From: an uncultured Anaerolineae bacterium
Lineage (GTDB): Bacteria; Chloroflexota; Anaerolineae; Promineifilales; Promineifilaceae
Reading direction: 5' to 3'
Length of the DNA stretch: 64,000 nucleotides
Assembly: GCA_905479495.1 (NCBI GenBank)
Contig: CAJQMR010000002.1
Span: 310,001-374,000, forward strand
Shown here: one piece after another, positions 32,357-41,563 of the stretch
Layout of the letters: every line of letters begins with the position of its first letter
Numbering within the stretch: the stretch's first letter is position 1
Position numbers and translations under genes: made by a program
Notes under the pieces: model-generated
Databases searched by the model: none
The model's input: only the letters and a program-made list of their open reading frames with translations
Told to the model about the DNA's origin: nothing

Positions 32357-32411
32357 GTGATGCGTGAAACGTAAGGCGTGACCAGAGGTAGATCACGTTT
32401 CACGCATCACG
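32357..32411. repeat. GTGATGCGTGAAACGT inverted repeat
   Basis: Arms GTGATGCGTGAAACGT and ACGTTTCACGCATCAC surround a central AGGCGTGACC stretch. Same family as 9643-9691. Confidence 0.85.
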
Positions 32412-32426
32412 ATTATTGGAGGGCTA

Positions 32427-34091
32427 ATGAATAAAAAAGAAACGGCCGATGTGATTATTGTAGGGGCTGGCCTGGCTGGTTTGGTGGCTGCCGCAGAGCT
32501 GGGGGATGCAGGTAAGCGCGTGATCATCGTGGAGCAGGAAGGTGAGAATTCCATAGGCGGGCAGGCGTTTTGGTCATTGGGTGGGTTGTTTTTTGTGGAC
32601 AGTCCAGAACAGCGGCGCATGGGCATCAAGGATAGCCCCGAATTGGCCTGGCAAGATTGGCTGGGGTCGGCCCAGTTTGATCGCCCCGAGGATGAATGGC
32701 CGCACAAGGTGGCCGAAGCCTTCATTGAGTTTGCCGCTGGGGAGATGCGCCCCTGGTTGTATGCGCAAGGGGCGCGCTGGTTTCCCATTGTGGGCTGGGC
32801 AGAGCGTGGCGGGGCGCAGGCGCACGGGCATGGCAATTCGGTGCCGCGCTTTCATATCACCTGGGGCACGGGACCAGGCATTGTGGCCCCATTTGAGCGG
32901 CGCGTGCGGGAGCATATGGACAAAGGGCTGATTGTGCTCAAGTGTCGCCATCGCGTGAGCCAGTTGGTGCGGACAAACGGCCGTATCACTGGCGTCGCTG
33001 GCGAAATTTTAGAACCCTCTTCTGTGGAGCGTGGTCAGCAGTCCAGCCGCACGGTGATAGGCGATTTTGAGCTGGCGGCTGCGGCCGTCATCGTTACGTC
33101 GGGCGGGATTGGCGGCAACCACGAGCTGGTGCGGCAGAATTGGCCCACAGACCGGCTTGGCCCCCCGCCCAAGCAGATGATTTCCGGGGTGCCGCATCAT
33201 GTAGACGGCCGTATGCTGGCCATCACCCAACAAGCAGGCGGCGCCATCATCAACAGCGACCGCATGTGGCATTACACGGAGGGGATCAAAAATTGGTCAC
33301 CCATCTGGCCCAGACATGGCATTCGCATCCTGCCAGGCCCTTCCTCGCTCTGGTTTGATGCGTTAGGCAACCGACTGCCTGCGCCCTTCTTGCCCGGCTT
33401 CGACACGCTGGGCACGCTCAAGCACATTTTGTCCACCGGCTACGACTACTCCTGGTTTATCCTCAGCCAAAAAATCATCGAGAAGGAGTTTGCTCTGTCT
33501 GGCTCTGAGCAAAACCCGGATTTAACAGAGGGTGGCTGGTTAACGGTCATTCGCAGCCGGTTGGCAGGCGGCGCACCCGCACCGGTGGAGGCGTTTAAAC
33601 GGCACGGCGAAGATTTTATTGTGCGGGATAATTTGCCTGATTTGGTAGCAAAGATGAATGAATTAGTGGGAGAGGAGCGGTTGGATTACGGCCGTATTCA
33701 TCACCAAATCACCGCCCGCGACCGCGAGATGGACAATTCGTTCAGCAAAGATGCCCAAATTCTGGCGATTCACGGGGCGCGGAACTACCTGGGTGACAAG
33801 CTGGTGCGCACAGCCAAGCCCCATAAAATCCTCGACCTGAGCAAAGGGCCACTCATTGCCGTGCGGCTCAATATTCTCACCCGCAAAACGTTGGGCGGCT
33901 TGCACACCAACCTGAATAGTCAGGTGCTGGATGCTCACGGCAAGCCGGTGCCTGGCCTGTACGCGGCAGGCGAAGTGGCAGGCTTCGGGGGTGGTGGCTA
34001 TCATGGCTACAATGCGCTGGAGGGGACGTTCTTGGGTGGCTGTATTTTCTCTGGTCGCCATGCCGGACGGCATGCAGCGGCCAACATTTGA
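32427..34091 (+). CDS. FAD-binding dehydrogenase (KstD/Rv0785-like)
   Basis: 554 aa. N-terminal dinucleotide fold VIIVGAGLAGLVAAAELGDAGKRVIIVEQ (9-37); the GGQAFWSLGGLFF and WFPIVGWAERGG segments belong to the FAD-binding dehydrogenases of the succinate dehydrogenase/fumarate reductase flavoprotein superfamily. The C-terminal KPVPGLYAAGEVAGFGGGGYHGYNALEGTFLGGCIFSGR closes the FAD site. The group contains 3-ketosteroid dehydrogenases and many of unknown substrate. GGAGG lies upstream of the ATG at 32427. The upstream convergent cyclase is separated by an E-family hairpin. Confidence 0.85.
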   Translation: MNKKETADVIIVGAGLAGLVAAAELGDAGKRVIIVEQEGENSIGGQAFWSLGGLFFVDSPEQRRMGIKDSPELAWQDWLGSAQFDRPEDEWPHKVAEAFIEFAAGEMRPWLYAQGARWFPIVGWAERGGAQAHGHGNSVPRFHITWGTGPGIVAPFERRVREHMDKGLIVLKCRHRVSQLVRTNGRITGVAGEILEPSSVERGQQSSRTVIGDFELAAAAVIVTSGGIGGNHELVRQNWPTDRLGPPPKQMISGVPHHVDGRMLAITQQAGGAIINSDRMWHYTEGIKNWSPIWPRHGIRILPGPSSLWFDALGNRLPAPFLPGFDTLGTLKHILSTGYDYSWFILSQKIIEKEFALSGSEQNPDLTEGGWLTVIRSRLAGGAPAPVEAFKRHGEDFIVRDNLPDLVAKMNELVGEERLDYGRIHHQITARDREMDNSFSKDAQILAIHGARNYLGDKLVRTAKPHKILDLSKGPLIAVRLNILTRKTLGGLHTNLNSQVLDAHGKPVPGLYAAGEVAGFGGGGYHGYNALEGTFLGGCIFSGRHAGRHAAANI

Positions 34092-34195
34092 TTGCTATTT
34101 GATAGTTAAAAGTTAGTAAACGGCCGTTTGAGTCACCCTATAATTGTGATACGCTATCAACTATCAGAAGTAAGTAACAAGATGGGAGACCAACA

Positions 34196-34867
34196 ATGAA
34201 CAACGCCAGAAAATTAGCAACCAACGTCATGGGCTACACCGTGGGTGAAGAGATTGCCAACAGCGTTACGCACGGCATTGGCACGGCGCTAAGCGTGGCT
34301 GGATTAACCTTACTTGTGGTGCTAGCCGCCATCTATGGCGACGTCTGGCGCGTGGTGAGCTTTAGCATTTACGGCAGCAGTCTCGTTGTGCTTTATCTTT
34401 GCTCCACGCTCTATCACAGCATCCAGCATCCCAAAGCCAAGCGCATCCTGCGCATTTTTGATCATTCGGCCATCTATTTGCTGATCGCCGGAACCTATAC
34501 ACCATTTACCCTGGTGAGTATGCGTGGTCCTTGGGGCTGGACCATGTTTGGCGTGGTGTGGGCGCTGGCTTTGCTAGGAATTGCCTTCAAAACGATATTC
34601 ATTGGCCGGTGGGAGAAGCTGGCAACGGCCGCTTACGTGCTTATGGGTTGGCTGGTGGTATTTGCCTTCAAAGAAATGCTCGTCACCGTGCCCCCTGGCG
34701 GCGTACTCTGGCTGGTGATTGGCGGCGTGGTCTACACGCTGGGCGTCATTTTTTACGCCTGGGAAAAGCTGCCCTATAACCATGCCATCTGGCACCTGTT
34801 TGTGCTGGGTGGCTCCGCCTGCCACTTCTTCGCCATTTTGTTCCACGTCTTGCCTGTGCAGCAGTAA
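34196..34867 (+). CDS. hemolysin III family (PAQR) membrane protein
   Basis: 223 aa with seven predicted helices. EEIANSVTHGIGTALS opens the family signature; the zinc-binding type residues of PAQR/hemolysin III are present in CSTLYHS near 70, FDHSAIYLLIAGTYTP near 90, and HLFVLGGSACHFFAILFHVL at the C-terminus. Members of the family are implicated in membrane lipid homeostasis in bacteria (TrhA). The GGGAG ribosome site before the ATG is good. No operon partner in the same direction. Confidence 0.9.
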   Translation: MNNARKLATNVMGYTVGEEIANSVTHGIGTALSVAGLTLLVVLAAIYGDVWRVVSFSIYGSSLVVLYLCSTLYHSIQHPKAKRILRIFDHSAIYLLIAGTYTPFTLVSMRGPWGWTMFGVVWALALLGIAFKTIFIGRWEKLATAAYVLMGWLVVFAFKEMLVTVPPGGVLWLVIGGVVYTLGVIFYAWEKLPYNHAIWHLFVLGGSACHFFAILFHVLPVQQ

Positions 34868-34868
34868 A

Positions 34869-34931
34869 GAATTACTCAATTGCCTAATTACTCAATTACA
34901 AATGTAATTAGGTAATTGAGTAACTGGGTAA
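34869..34931. repeat. intergenic inverted repeat, TAATTG family
   Basis: AATTACTCAATTGCCTAATTA words pair with AATTAGGTAATTGAGTAACT, between convergent genes. It may act as a two-way terminator. Confidence 0.85.
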
Positions 34932-36086
34932 TTAAATTCCTTCTCTAGTTTCCCGTACGAGCTGATCTACTACTGCTTTAAGCGCTTCTTCACGATTGTC
35001 GTCGCCGCCGTGCGCTTCAAACGTGGCAATTTGCCGGTCCGCGCTGGTACCATTTTGCAAAATGGTGCGAACATATTCCACTTCTTGCCGACTCCCTAAA
35101 TCATCGACCACATCATCCAGCAGTTCTAACAATTCATCCATCAAATTGGGGAAGGAGACAGATTCTTGCTGGCCAAAATCGATCAATTCGCCATTAATGC
35201 CATAGCGGACGGCGCGCCACTTGTTTTCGGTGATATGCATATGACGGTATTGCCGCCACGCCATGTTTTGGCGGCGCAGCTTGAGCAGCTTGGCGCAAAT
35301 GGCCTGGAACAGGGCTGCGATGCAAATCGCTTCATCAATTTTGGTACAAATATCGGTGATGCGGAACTCTAACGTGTCGAAAACGGGGTGAGGGCGAATG
35401 TCCCACCAAATTTTGGCGCGTGTGTCGGCCTTGCCAAAGGCCCCTACCATGCCCAGTGTCCGTTCGTAGTTCAGATATTCTCCCCAGGATTCAAAGGAGT
35501 GGGGGATGCCGGTTCGTGGTAGTGACTCAAATACGACGCTGCGATACGAGCGCAGACCCGTGTTACGGCCGTGCCAAAACGGTGAACTGGTAGAAAGCGC
35601 CAGCAAGTGGGGAATAAAGTAGCGCGCCTGATTCATGATTTCAATCATCAGGTTCTTGGATTCCATATCATTGCCAAAGCCAACATGGACATGCATCCCA
35701 AAAATAAGCAACCGTTTGGCGACACCTTGCATGTCGTCTAGCAGCTCTTTGTAACGGACGCCTTCGGTGATCGATTGCTCATCCCAACGGGCAAACGGAT
35801 GTGTGGAAGCGGCAGCAATTGCCAGTCCGTTCTCATCTGCCAGTTCGCAAACGGAACGGCGCAGCCGGATGACTTCTTGCCGCACCTCGCCGATGTTTTG
35901 GCACACGTTGCTACCCACTTCCACCTGTGACTGCATCAATTCTGGCATCAAGTTGAGGCTGAGTTCTCGCTGCTTATCCTGAGACAGAAATTCGGAAATG
36001 TAAGCATGAAGATTCCGACTTTTGGGATCGATAATCTGGTACTCTTCTTCAATTCCCATGGTGAGTGGCGGGGTGGGTACGGACAT
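34932..36086 (-). CDS. YbdK-type carboxylate-amine ligase (GCS2)
   Basis: 384 aa. Glutamate-cysteine ligase type 2 family: the start motif TMGIEEEYQIID (8-20) with metal/ATP-binding glutamates, HPFARWDEQSITEGVRY, HVHVGF (near 128) and EFRITD. The family makes gamma-glutamyl or similar amide bonds; E. coli YbdK has weak glutamate-cysteine ligase activity. No glutathione synthetase is in the window, so the substrate is open. AGGAGAAACAT precedes the ATG at 36086. Confidence 0.88.
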   Translation of the reverse strand: MSVPTPPLTMGIEEEYQIIDPKSRNLHAYISEFLSQDKQRELSLNLMPELMQSQVEVGSNVCQNIGEVRQEVIRLRRSVCELADENGLAIAAASTHPFARWDEQSITEGVRYKELLDDMQGVAKRLLIFGMHVHVGFGNDMESKNLMIEIMNQARYFIPHLLALSTSSPFWHGRNTGLRSYRSVVFESLPRTGIPHSFESWGEYLNYERTLGMVGAFGKADTRAKIWWDIRPHPVFDTLEFRITDICTKIDEAICIAALFQAICAKLLKLRRQNMAWRQYRHMHITENKWRAVRYGINGELIDFGQQESVSFPNLMDELLELLDDVVDDLGSRQEVEYVRTILQNGTSADRQIATFEAHGGDDNREEALKAVVDQLVRETREGI

Positions 36087-36162
36087 ATGTTTCTCCTATT
36101 TTTATGGACACAGTTAAGCGTGAGCGGATTGCTGAGGAGATTATAAAGGGGGAGGGGAAAAG

Positions 36163-36239
36163 TTTGCAAGTGGGCGAGTCTGCGAGTTTGCGAGTAGACG
36201 TTTATCACTCGCAAACTCGCCACTCGCAGACTCGTCAAC
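36163..36239. repeat. GCGAGTTTGCGAGT inverted repeat
   Basis: Words GCGAGTCTGCGAGTTTGCG and their complement CGCAAACTCGCCACTCGCAG make a long hairpin between PepA and GCS2. Family not seen elsewhere in the window. Confidence 0.8.
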
Positions 36240-36240
36240 A

Positions 36241-37737
36241 CTATGCCCAATTGCGTAAAAATTCGACGAGCAGGCGCACGCCGTAGCCGGTGCCACCGCG
36301 CGGTGTGTAGCCGTTGGCTTTTTCGCTGAGGGCCATGCCGGCAATGTCCAGATGAACCCAAGGATAATCAACAAACTGCTTGAGGAAGATGGCCGAGGTA
36401 GCCACGCCGCCAAAACGGCCGCCGCTGTTTTTGACGTCAGCGACATCCGATTTAATGGCATCTTTGTAATCGTCCCAGAGGGGCAAGGGCCAAACGCGCT
36501 CGTGTACGGCCGTTCCCGCCGCCACCAATTTGTCCCGCAAACTATCTTCCGTGCTGAACAAGCCTGCCGCCATGTTGCTGCCCAGGGCAATGACGCAGGA
36601 ACCGGTCAGCGTGGCCAGGTCAATGACTGCTTTAGGATTGTAGCGCGTGGCGTAAACCAGCCCGTCGGCCAACACCATGCGCCCTTCGGCGTCGGTGGAG
36701 ATGATTTCGATGGTGGTGCCATTGCTAGCGGTGATGACATCGGCAGGACGGTACGCGTTGGCGTCTGGCATGTTTTCGGTACAGGGGGTGATGCCAATGA
36801 CGCGCAAGGGCAGATTCATGGCCCCCACTGCTTTCATCGCGCCCAAGACGGCCGCTGCACCGCCCATGTCTGACTTCATTGCGCCCATGTTGGCCGATGG
36901 CTTGATGGAGATGCCGCCGGTATCAAAGGTGATCCCTTTGCCCACCAGAACAATGGTGTCTAAATCTTCGCGGTCGGCGTTGTGTTCCAGCACAATGAAT
37001 TTGGGCGGTTCGCCTGCGCCTTTGGCCACAGCCAGAAAGCCGCCCATCTTGTGTTCGGCAGCCCAGGCGCGGTCCCCCACGGTAATTTTTAGGTTGTATT
37101 CGTGGGCGATGGAAACGGCCGTATCTGCCATTTTCGTCGGTGTGGCCACGTTGGGTGGCATATTCACCAGGTCACGCGCCAAAGCCACACCCGCAGCAAT
37201 TGCCTGGGCCTGGGCGCTGCCCGTTTCAATAGCCTCAACTTTGCTGCCGTCAAACTCTACAATCGTGAGTGAATCAATTTCGTGTGGCGGTTCTGCTTCC
37301 TGCTTTGTGGCGGCAAAGCGGTAGAGCGCCAGCAAGCTGCTTTCCACGGTGGCTTGGGCCGCAGCTTGCACATCCAAGTCACCGACACCTGCACCGTGAA
37401 CAATGGTGGCCACGTTTTTGGCCTTGAGTTTGTGTGCTTGCTTAATGCCGTTGGCCGCGGCCTGGCGCACGCCTTCCAGATTAAAATCATTTCGCTTGCC
37501 CAAACCCACGACCAGGACGCGGGTGGCAGGCATTGCGCCGCGCGGGTACAAAATGCCCACTTCACCTGCCTTGCCGGTCAGGTCGCCGCTGGCAATTAGT
37601 TCACTGATGGCACCGCCCAATGCCTGATCGACTGCACCGGTGGCGCCGCTTGGCGTTGTTACATCATCAAATAAATTGACAATGATGGTGTCGGCTTTGA
37701 CCGACTGGATTTCGCCCTGATTCACGATTATTTTCAT
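36241..37737 (-). CDS. pepA: leucyl aminopeptidase (M17)
   Basis: 498 aa. The M17 catalytic region is intact: GKGITFDTGGISIKPS (Lys/Asp metal ligands, about 273-288) and STDAEGRMVLADGLVYA (about 353-369), with GSMKSDMGGAA-type ligands in NMGAMKSDMGGAAAVLGA. The N-terminal macro-like domain precedes it. Cytosolic di-zinc/manganese aminopeptidase releasing N-terminal Leu and others. AAGGAGGAAAG ribosome site precedes the ATG. Confidence 0.95.
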   Translation of the reverse strand: MKIIVNQGEIQSVKADTIIVNLFDDVTTPSGATGAVDQALGGAISELIASGDLTGKAGEVGILYPRGAMPATRVLVVGLGKRNDFNLEGVRQAAANGIKQAHKLKAKNVATIVHGAGVGDLDVQAAAQATVESSLLALYRFAATKQEAEPPHEIDSLTIVEFDGSKVEAIETGSAQAQAIAAGVALARDLVNMPPNVATPTKMADTAVSIAHEYNLKITVGDRAWAAEHKMGGFLAVAKGAGEPPKFIVLEHNADREDLDTIVLVGKGITFDTGGISIKPSANMGAMKSDMGGAAAVLGAMKAVGAMNLPLRVIGITPCTENMPDANAYRPADVITASNGTTIEIISTDAEGRMVLADGLVYATRYNPKAVIDLATLTGSCVIALGSNMAAGLFSTEDSLRDKLVAAGTAVHERVWPLPLWDDYKDAIKSDVADVKNSGGRFGGVATSAIFLKQFVDYPWVHLDIAGMALSEKANGYTPRGGTGYGVRLLVEFLRNWA

Positions 37738-37872
37738 TCTTTCCTCCTTGGGAAACGGGGTTTTGCTATTTTGGGTATTGTACCTGTAATTTCACAATGC
37801 ACTAGACAATCATCTAATATTTGCTATGCTTAGCCCTCTGTGCAATGAACCAACAAGTGAAGGAGTTTTCAT

Positions 37873-38874
37873 ATGAAACTTTTGATGATTGGCGGAACGC
37901 GGTTTTTGGGTCGGGCTATTGTGGATGCAGCCCTGGCGGCAGAGCATGAGGTGACGCTGTTTAATCGGGGTCAGAGCAACCCAGATTTGTACAGCGGGAA
38001 AGTGGAAACGTTGATTGGCGATCGGGATGGCGGTTTGGGGGTGTTAAACGGCCGTTCCTGGGATGCCGTCATTGATACCTGTGGTTACTTTCCCCGGTTG
38101 GTGCAGGATTCCGCAACCTTATTGGCGGATGCCGTGCAGCAATATGTTTTTATCTCCAGCATCTCCGTGTATCCAGAAGCGGTCATGCAGCAAGCAGGTG
38201 TGGATGAAAATGCGGCCGTAGACACCATCGAAGATGAAACCACAGAAGAAATAACTGGCGAATCATACGGTGCGCTTAAAGCCTTGTGCGAGCAGGCTGC
38301 GGAAGCTGCCATGCCAGGACGTGTGCTTAACGTGCGTGCGGGCCTCATCGTTGGCCCATACGATCTTTCTGATCGTTTTACCTATTGGCCCTATCGGGTG
38401 GCCCAGGGTGGGGAAGTCCTGGCACCGGACAGTCCCACCTATGATGTGCAATTTATTGACGTGCGTGATCTGGCGCAATGGATTTTGCACATGGTTGAGG
38501 CGCAAAAATCAGGCACTTACAATGTAACAGGACAAGCGGGCGCGGTTACCTTGGGTGATGTATTGACAACCAGCCGCGAGATTTCTGGCAGCGATGCAAC
38601 GATTACCTGGGTTAGTGATGCGTTTCTGGCGGAAAATGAGGTGGCACCATGGACTCAACTGCCGATGTACCTGGGCAGTGAGGTGCCAGGAATGAACCTG
38701 GTAAGTTGTGAAAAAGCGTTTGCCGATGGGTTGGTGATACGGCCGTTAGCCGAAACAATCCAGGATACGCTCACCTGGCAGGCAACCCGCCCATCAGATC
38801 ATGAATGGCGGGCAGGCCTGAGACGCGAACGAGAAGCGGAGCTGTTGGAAAAGTGGCACGTTGTAAATGGGTAG
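37873..38874 (+). CDS. NAD(P)-dependent epimerase/dehydratase family protein
   Basis: 333 aa, extended SDR fold. NAD(P) motif GGTRFLGRAIV (8-18), then VIDTCGYFPR, YVFISSISVYPE with catalytic-type Ser/Tyr region, and a YGALKALCE motif carrying YxxxK (about 135). The sequence resembles SDR family reductases of the CSP41/isoflavone-like type found in many bacteria. The substrate is unknown. GAAGGAG ribosome site 9 nt before ATG at 37873. Confidence 0.85.
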   Translation: MKLLMIGGTRFLGRAIVDAALAAEHEVTLFNRGQSNPDLYSGKVETLIGDRDGGLGVLNGRSWDAVIDTCGYFPRLVQDSATLLADAVQQYVFISSISVYPEAVMQQAGVDENAAVDTIEDETTEEITGESYGALKALCEQAAEAAMPGRVLNVRAGLIVGPYDLSDRFTYWPYRVAQGGEVLAPDSPTYDVQFIDVRDLAQWILHMVEAQKSGTYNVTGQAGAVTLGDVLTTSREISGSDATITWVSDAFLAENEVAPWTQLPMYLGSEVPGMNLVSCEKAFADGLVIRPLAETIQDTLTWQATRPSDHEWRAGLRREREAELLEKWHVVNG

Positions 38875-39087
38875 GTGTCAGGTGGCAAGTGACAGGTGAT
38901 GCATCAATTGACATAATTTTTCACTCTTGCTTGCCACTTCTTACTTTTCACTGGGCGAGGCAGGTGGAGAAACGGCCGTGTTGTTTGGCAAAGGTTTTAT
39001 CCACTTGCCTTGCCCCCACTCTCCCTCTGCTGTATCATCTCGCCTCTACACTTTGCCTTTCCCACAGGCATTTTTGGAGGTCCCACT

Positions 39088-40035
39088 TTGTCCCGTACAG
39101 CACTGGTCGCCATCGGCGGCAACTCTTTGATCACCGATAAAAATAATCCCGACATTCCCCACCAGTGGGATGCCGTGCGAGAGACGTGCCGTCATTTGGC
39201 CGATATGGTTGAAGATGGCTGGCGTATAGTTGTTACGCATGGCAATGGCCCGCAAGTGGGTTATATTTTGCGCCGCAATGAGTTGTCGGCCCATGAGGTG
39301 CATACCACGCCTCTGGACCTGATTGTGGCCGATACGCAGGGATCGATTGGTTACATGTTGCAGCAGGCTTTGAGCAACGAATTGTTCAGCCGCAATCTGA
39401 ATGTGCCGGTTGTTTCTTTGGTCACGCAGGTGTTGGTAAATGAGGATGATCCGGCTTTTGAATCGCCCAGCAAGCCAATTGGTGGCTTTATGGCTGAGGC
39501 ACAGGCCCGATTGTTTGAAGACCAGGGCTGGCGCGTGGTGGAAGATGCTGGGCGTGGTTGGCGGCGGGTTGTAGCATCGCCCAGGCCGGTGCGCATCATT
39601 GAAGAAGAAGCAATCCGGCAGTTGGTTGCGGCCGGTGGTGTAGTCATTGCAGCAGGCGGTGGCGGCATCCCGGTCGTGCAAAACCGCAAGGGCGAACTGC
39701 GCGAAATACGAGGGGTAATGGCTGTCATTGATAAGGATTGGGCCAGTGGTTTGCTGGCTATGCAGCTTGGTGTGGATTTACTGCTGATTTCTACGGGCGT
39801 GCCCCAAGTGGCGATTCGCTTTAACACGCCGCAGCAGGAGAATTTGGGTGAGATTACGGCCGTTCAACTGCGTCAATATTTGCAAGAAGGCCACTTTGCT
39901 CCCGGCAGCATGCGCCCGAAGGTTGAAGCCGTGCTGGACTTCCTGGATAATGGCGGCAAGCAAGCGCTGATCACCAGTCCGGCCCTTATCAGCCAGGCGA
40001 TGCGCAAGGAAACGGGCACCTGGATCACAAATTAG
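39088..40035 (+). CDS. arcC: carbamate kinase
   Basis: 315 aa from the TTG at 39088, chosen because GGAGG ends 7 nt before it and the protein then starts at the usual SRTALVAIGGNSL; the in-frame ATG at 39010 adds 26 atypical residues. Motifs: AIGGNSL (7-13), THGNGPQVGYI (near 50), AGGGGIPVV (near 190), VIDKDWASGLLA. It makes ATP from carbamoyl phosphate, or the reverse. No arcA or arcB is nearby; it may instead serve purine or allantoin degradation. Confidence 0.9.
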   Translation: MSRTALVAIGGNSLITDKNNPDIPHQWDAVRETCRHLADMVEDGWRIVVTHGNGPQVGYILRRNELSAHEVHTTPLDLIVADTQGSIGYMLQQALSNELFSRNLNVPVVSLVTQVLVNEDDPAFESPSKPIGGFMAEAQARLFEDQGWRVVEDAGRGWRRVVASPRPVRIIEEEAIRQLVAAGGVVIAAGGGGIPVVQNRKGELREIRGVMAVIDKDWASGLLAMQLGVDLLLISTGVPQVAIRFNTPQQENLGEITAVQLRQYLQEGHFAPGSMRPKVEAVLDFLDNGGKQALITSPALISQAMRKETGTWITN

Positions 40036-40084
40036 TTGGCGATGGACGATGACCTAAAATCGCCCATCGTAAATCCAAAAAGTT

Positions 40085-41305
40085 ATGGGTTGTTTTCAAA
40101 TTGATCTGTCAAATCGGTTGCAGCTGATTTTTTACGGTCTGTCCCTGTTGCAACTGTATCGGGCCGTGCAACTGGCGATAAGCCTGCAAAAGGATTGGTC
40201 TGGTTTTCGGCAGCCTCCGCTGACGCGCCGGAAGATGCACTTGGTAGAGCAAGCGGCTTTTTTGCTGGCCATCCCCCCTTCTGTTTTAGTTCATGAATAT
40301 TTCCATGCGATTCCCATTTCGCTATTTGGGGGCCGTGTGGTGAATTGCGGCTATGGGTTTTATTGGGGGTTTGTGCAAGCTGACCGCCTTTTTCCTGCGA
40401 CGGAGCAATGGGTGATTAGTTTGGGCGGAACGTTAGGGTCGCTGCTGTTTGCGGCCGTTTTGTTTGTCTTGTTGTACCGGAATCAAAGCCGAACTTTACG
40501 TTACTTTGGCCGTCAGTCGCTGCGCATGTTGCTCTATTTCTCCCTCATTTACTACCCTATTTTTACAGCGCTTTCCTTTATTGGTGATTGGCGCGTGATT
40601 TATGATTTTAGCCAGACGCCGATTTTGAGCGGGGCAACGGCCGTTGTCCACATCATCATTCTGTTGCTTTTCTGGCAGGCCAACCGGCGTGGCTGGTTTG
40701 AGATGGTGGGGCACGAGACGGTCGCTGACGCGACAGCCTTTGCTCGGCTAGAAGAGCAGCGGCAGCTCAACCCGCATGACGCCAGGCTCACGTTGCAGGT
40801 TGTCGATGCGCTGCGCAACGGTGGTGCGCCCCAAAAAGCAACGGCCTTGCTGCAGCAAGCGATCAAACAAAATCCTAACGTGGCTGGCTTTTATTTGCAG
40901 CTGGCGTTGTTACAACATGGTGGCAAGGGGAATGTGCCGGGAACGGCCGTACGCAATCTGGAAAAAGCGCTTCAGCTCGGCCTCAGCGATCCGCGCCATC
41001 AGGCGATGGCCCATCATTTGCTGGGGCAGCATGCACTGGACAAAGGCCAGGGGGCGGTGGCCCTCGATCATCTGGACAAGGCCATTCGGGCCGTCGATGC
41101 CTGGACAGAAACGCCGATCAATCCACTGTTTCGGGCGAACCTGTACCATGTGCGCAGCCTGGTGCAGCAGCGCTTGCGGCAGCCTGATCTGGCCCGCCAG
41201 GATGCGCAGCAAGCTGTTGCCCTGGCCCAGGGCACAGGCAATGAGCGTGCCCTGGCTTTTTATCAGCAGAAGTTGCAAATGATTGAGAATTGGAACGGCC
41301 GTTAA
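40085..41305 (+). CDS. M50-like membrane protein fused to TPRs
   Basis: 406 aa. Residues 60-205 are membrane-embedded with HEYFH in SVLVHEYFHAIPISLFGG (near 79), a HExxH zinc motif as in site-2-type (M50) peptidases. The second M50 motif (an xDG-type site) is not clear. The C-terminal half (about 210-400) is helical TPR-like: QQAIKQNPNVAGFYLQLALL, AHHLLGQHALDKGQGAVALDHLDKAIRAV. It would be a membrane protein with a cytoplasmic protein-binding tail; peptidase activity is uncertain. The start ATG has no obvious SD. Confidence 0.65.
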   Translation: MGCFQIDLSNRLQLIFYGLSLLQLYRAVQLAISLQKDWSGFRQPPLTRRKMHLVEQAAFLLAIPPSVLVHEYFHAIPISLFGGRVVNCGYGFYWGFVQADRLFPATEQWVISLGGTLGSLLFAAVLFVLLYRNQSRTLRYFGRQSLRMLLYFSLIYYPIFTALSFIGDWRVIYDFSQTPILSGATAVVHIIILLLFWQANRRGWFEMVGHETVADATAFARLEEQRQLNPHDARLTLQVVDALRNGGAPQKATALLQQAIKQNPNVAGFYLQLALLQHGGKGNVPGTAVRNLEKALQLGLSDPRHQAMAHHLLGQHALDKGQGAVALDHLDKAIRAVDAWTETPINPLFRANLYHVRSLVQQRLRQPDLARQDAQQAVALAQGTGNERALAFYQQKLQMIENWNGR

Positions 41306-41563
41306 CACTCTTCAGATTGGTTCAATCTCATCGATTGAACTAATCTCCAGGGGAAAATATGATCTATATCACCCTAGACCAATGCTATGACGCACTAAAG
41401 AATTAGGGCATATTTGGTTACTCTTTACACTCGACCCAACTATAAGCTGCTGATAGCATTAGGAAGTTCAGCAAATTTAACGGAAGTCAAGGAGGTGAGC
41501 CCAGACAAAAAAGACAACCGAATAATTTCTTGCTTCAAATATAAAACATTGAGGAGAGAGTAA
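41306..41563 (+). other. leader/spacer upstream of the nucleoside transporter
   Basis: AT-rich spacer. Begins with an inverted repeat around GGTTCAATCTCATCGATTGAAC (about 41319-41340). No strong promoter or known riboswitch recognised (I checked for the purine riboswitch and did not find its conserved loops). Short frames of 15 and about 45 codons exist but have no support. Confidence 0.5.

Noticed and set aside
41306..41563. purine riboswitch upstream of the nucleoside transporter
   Set aside because: The conserved loop sequences are missing.
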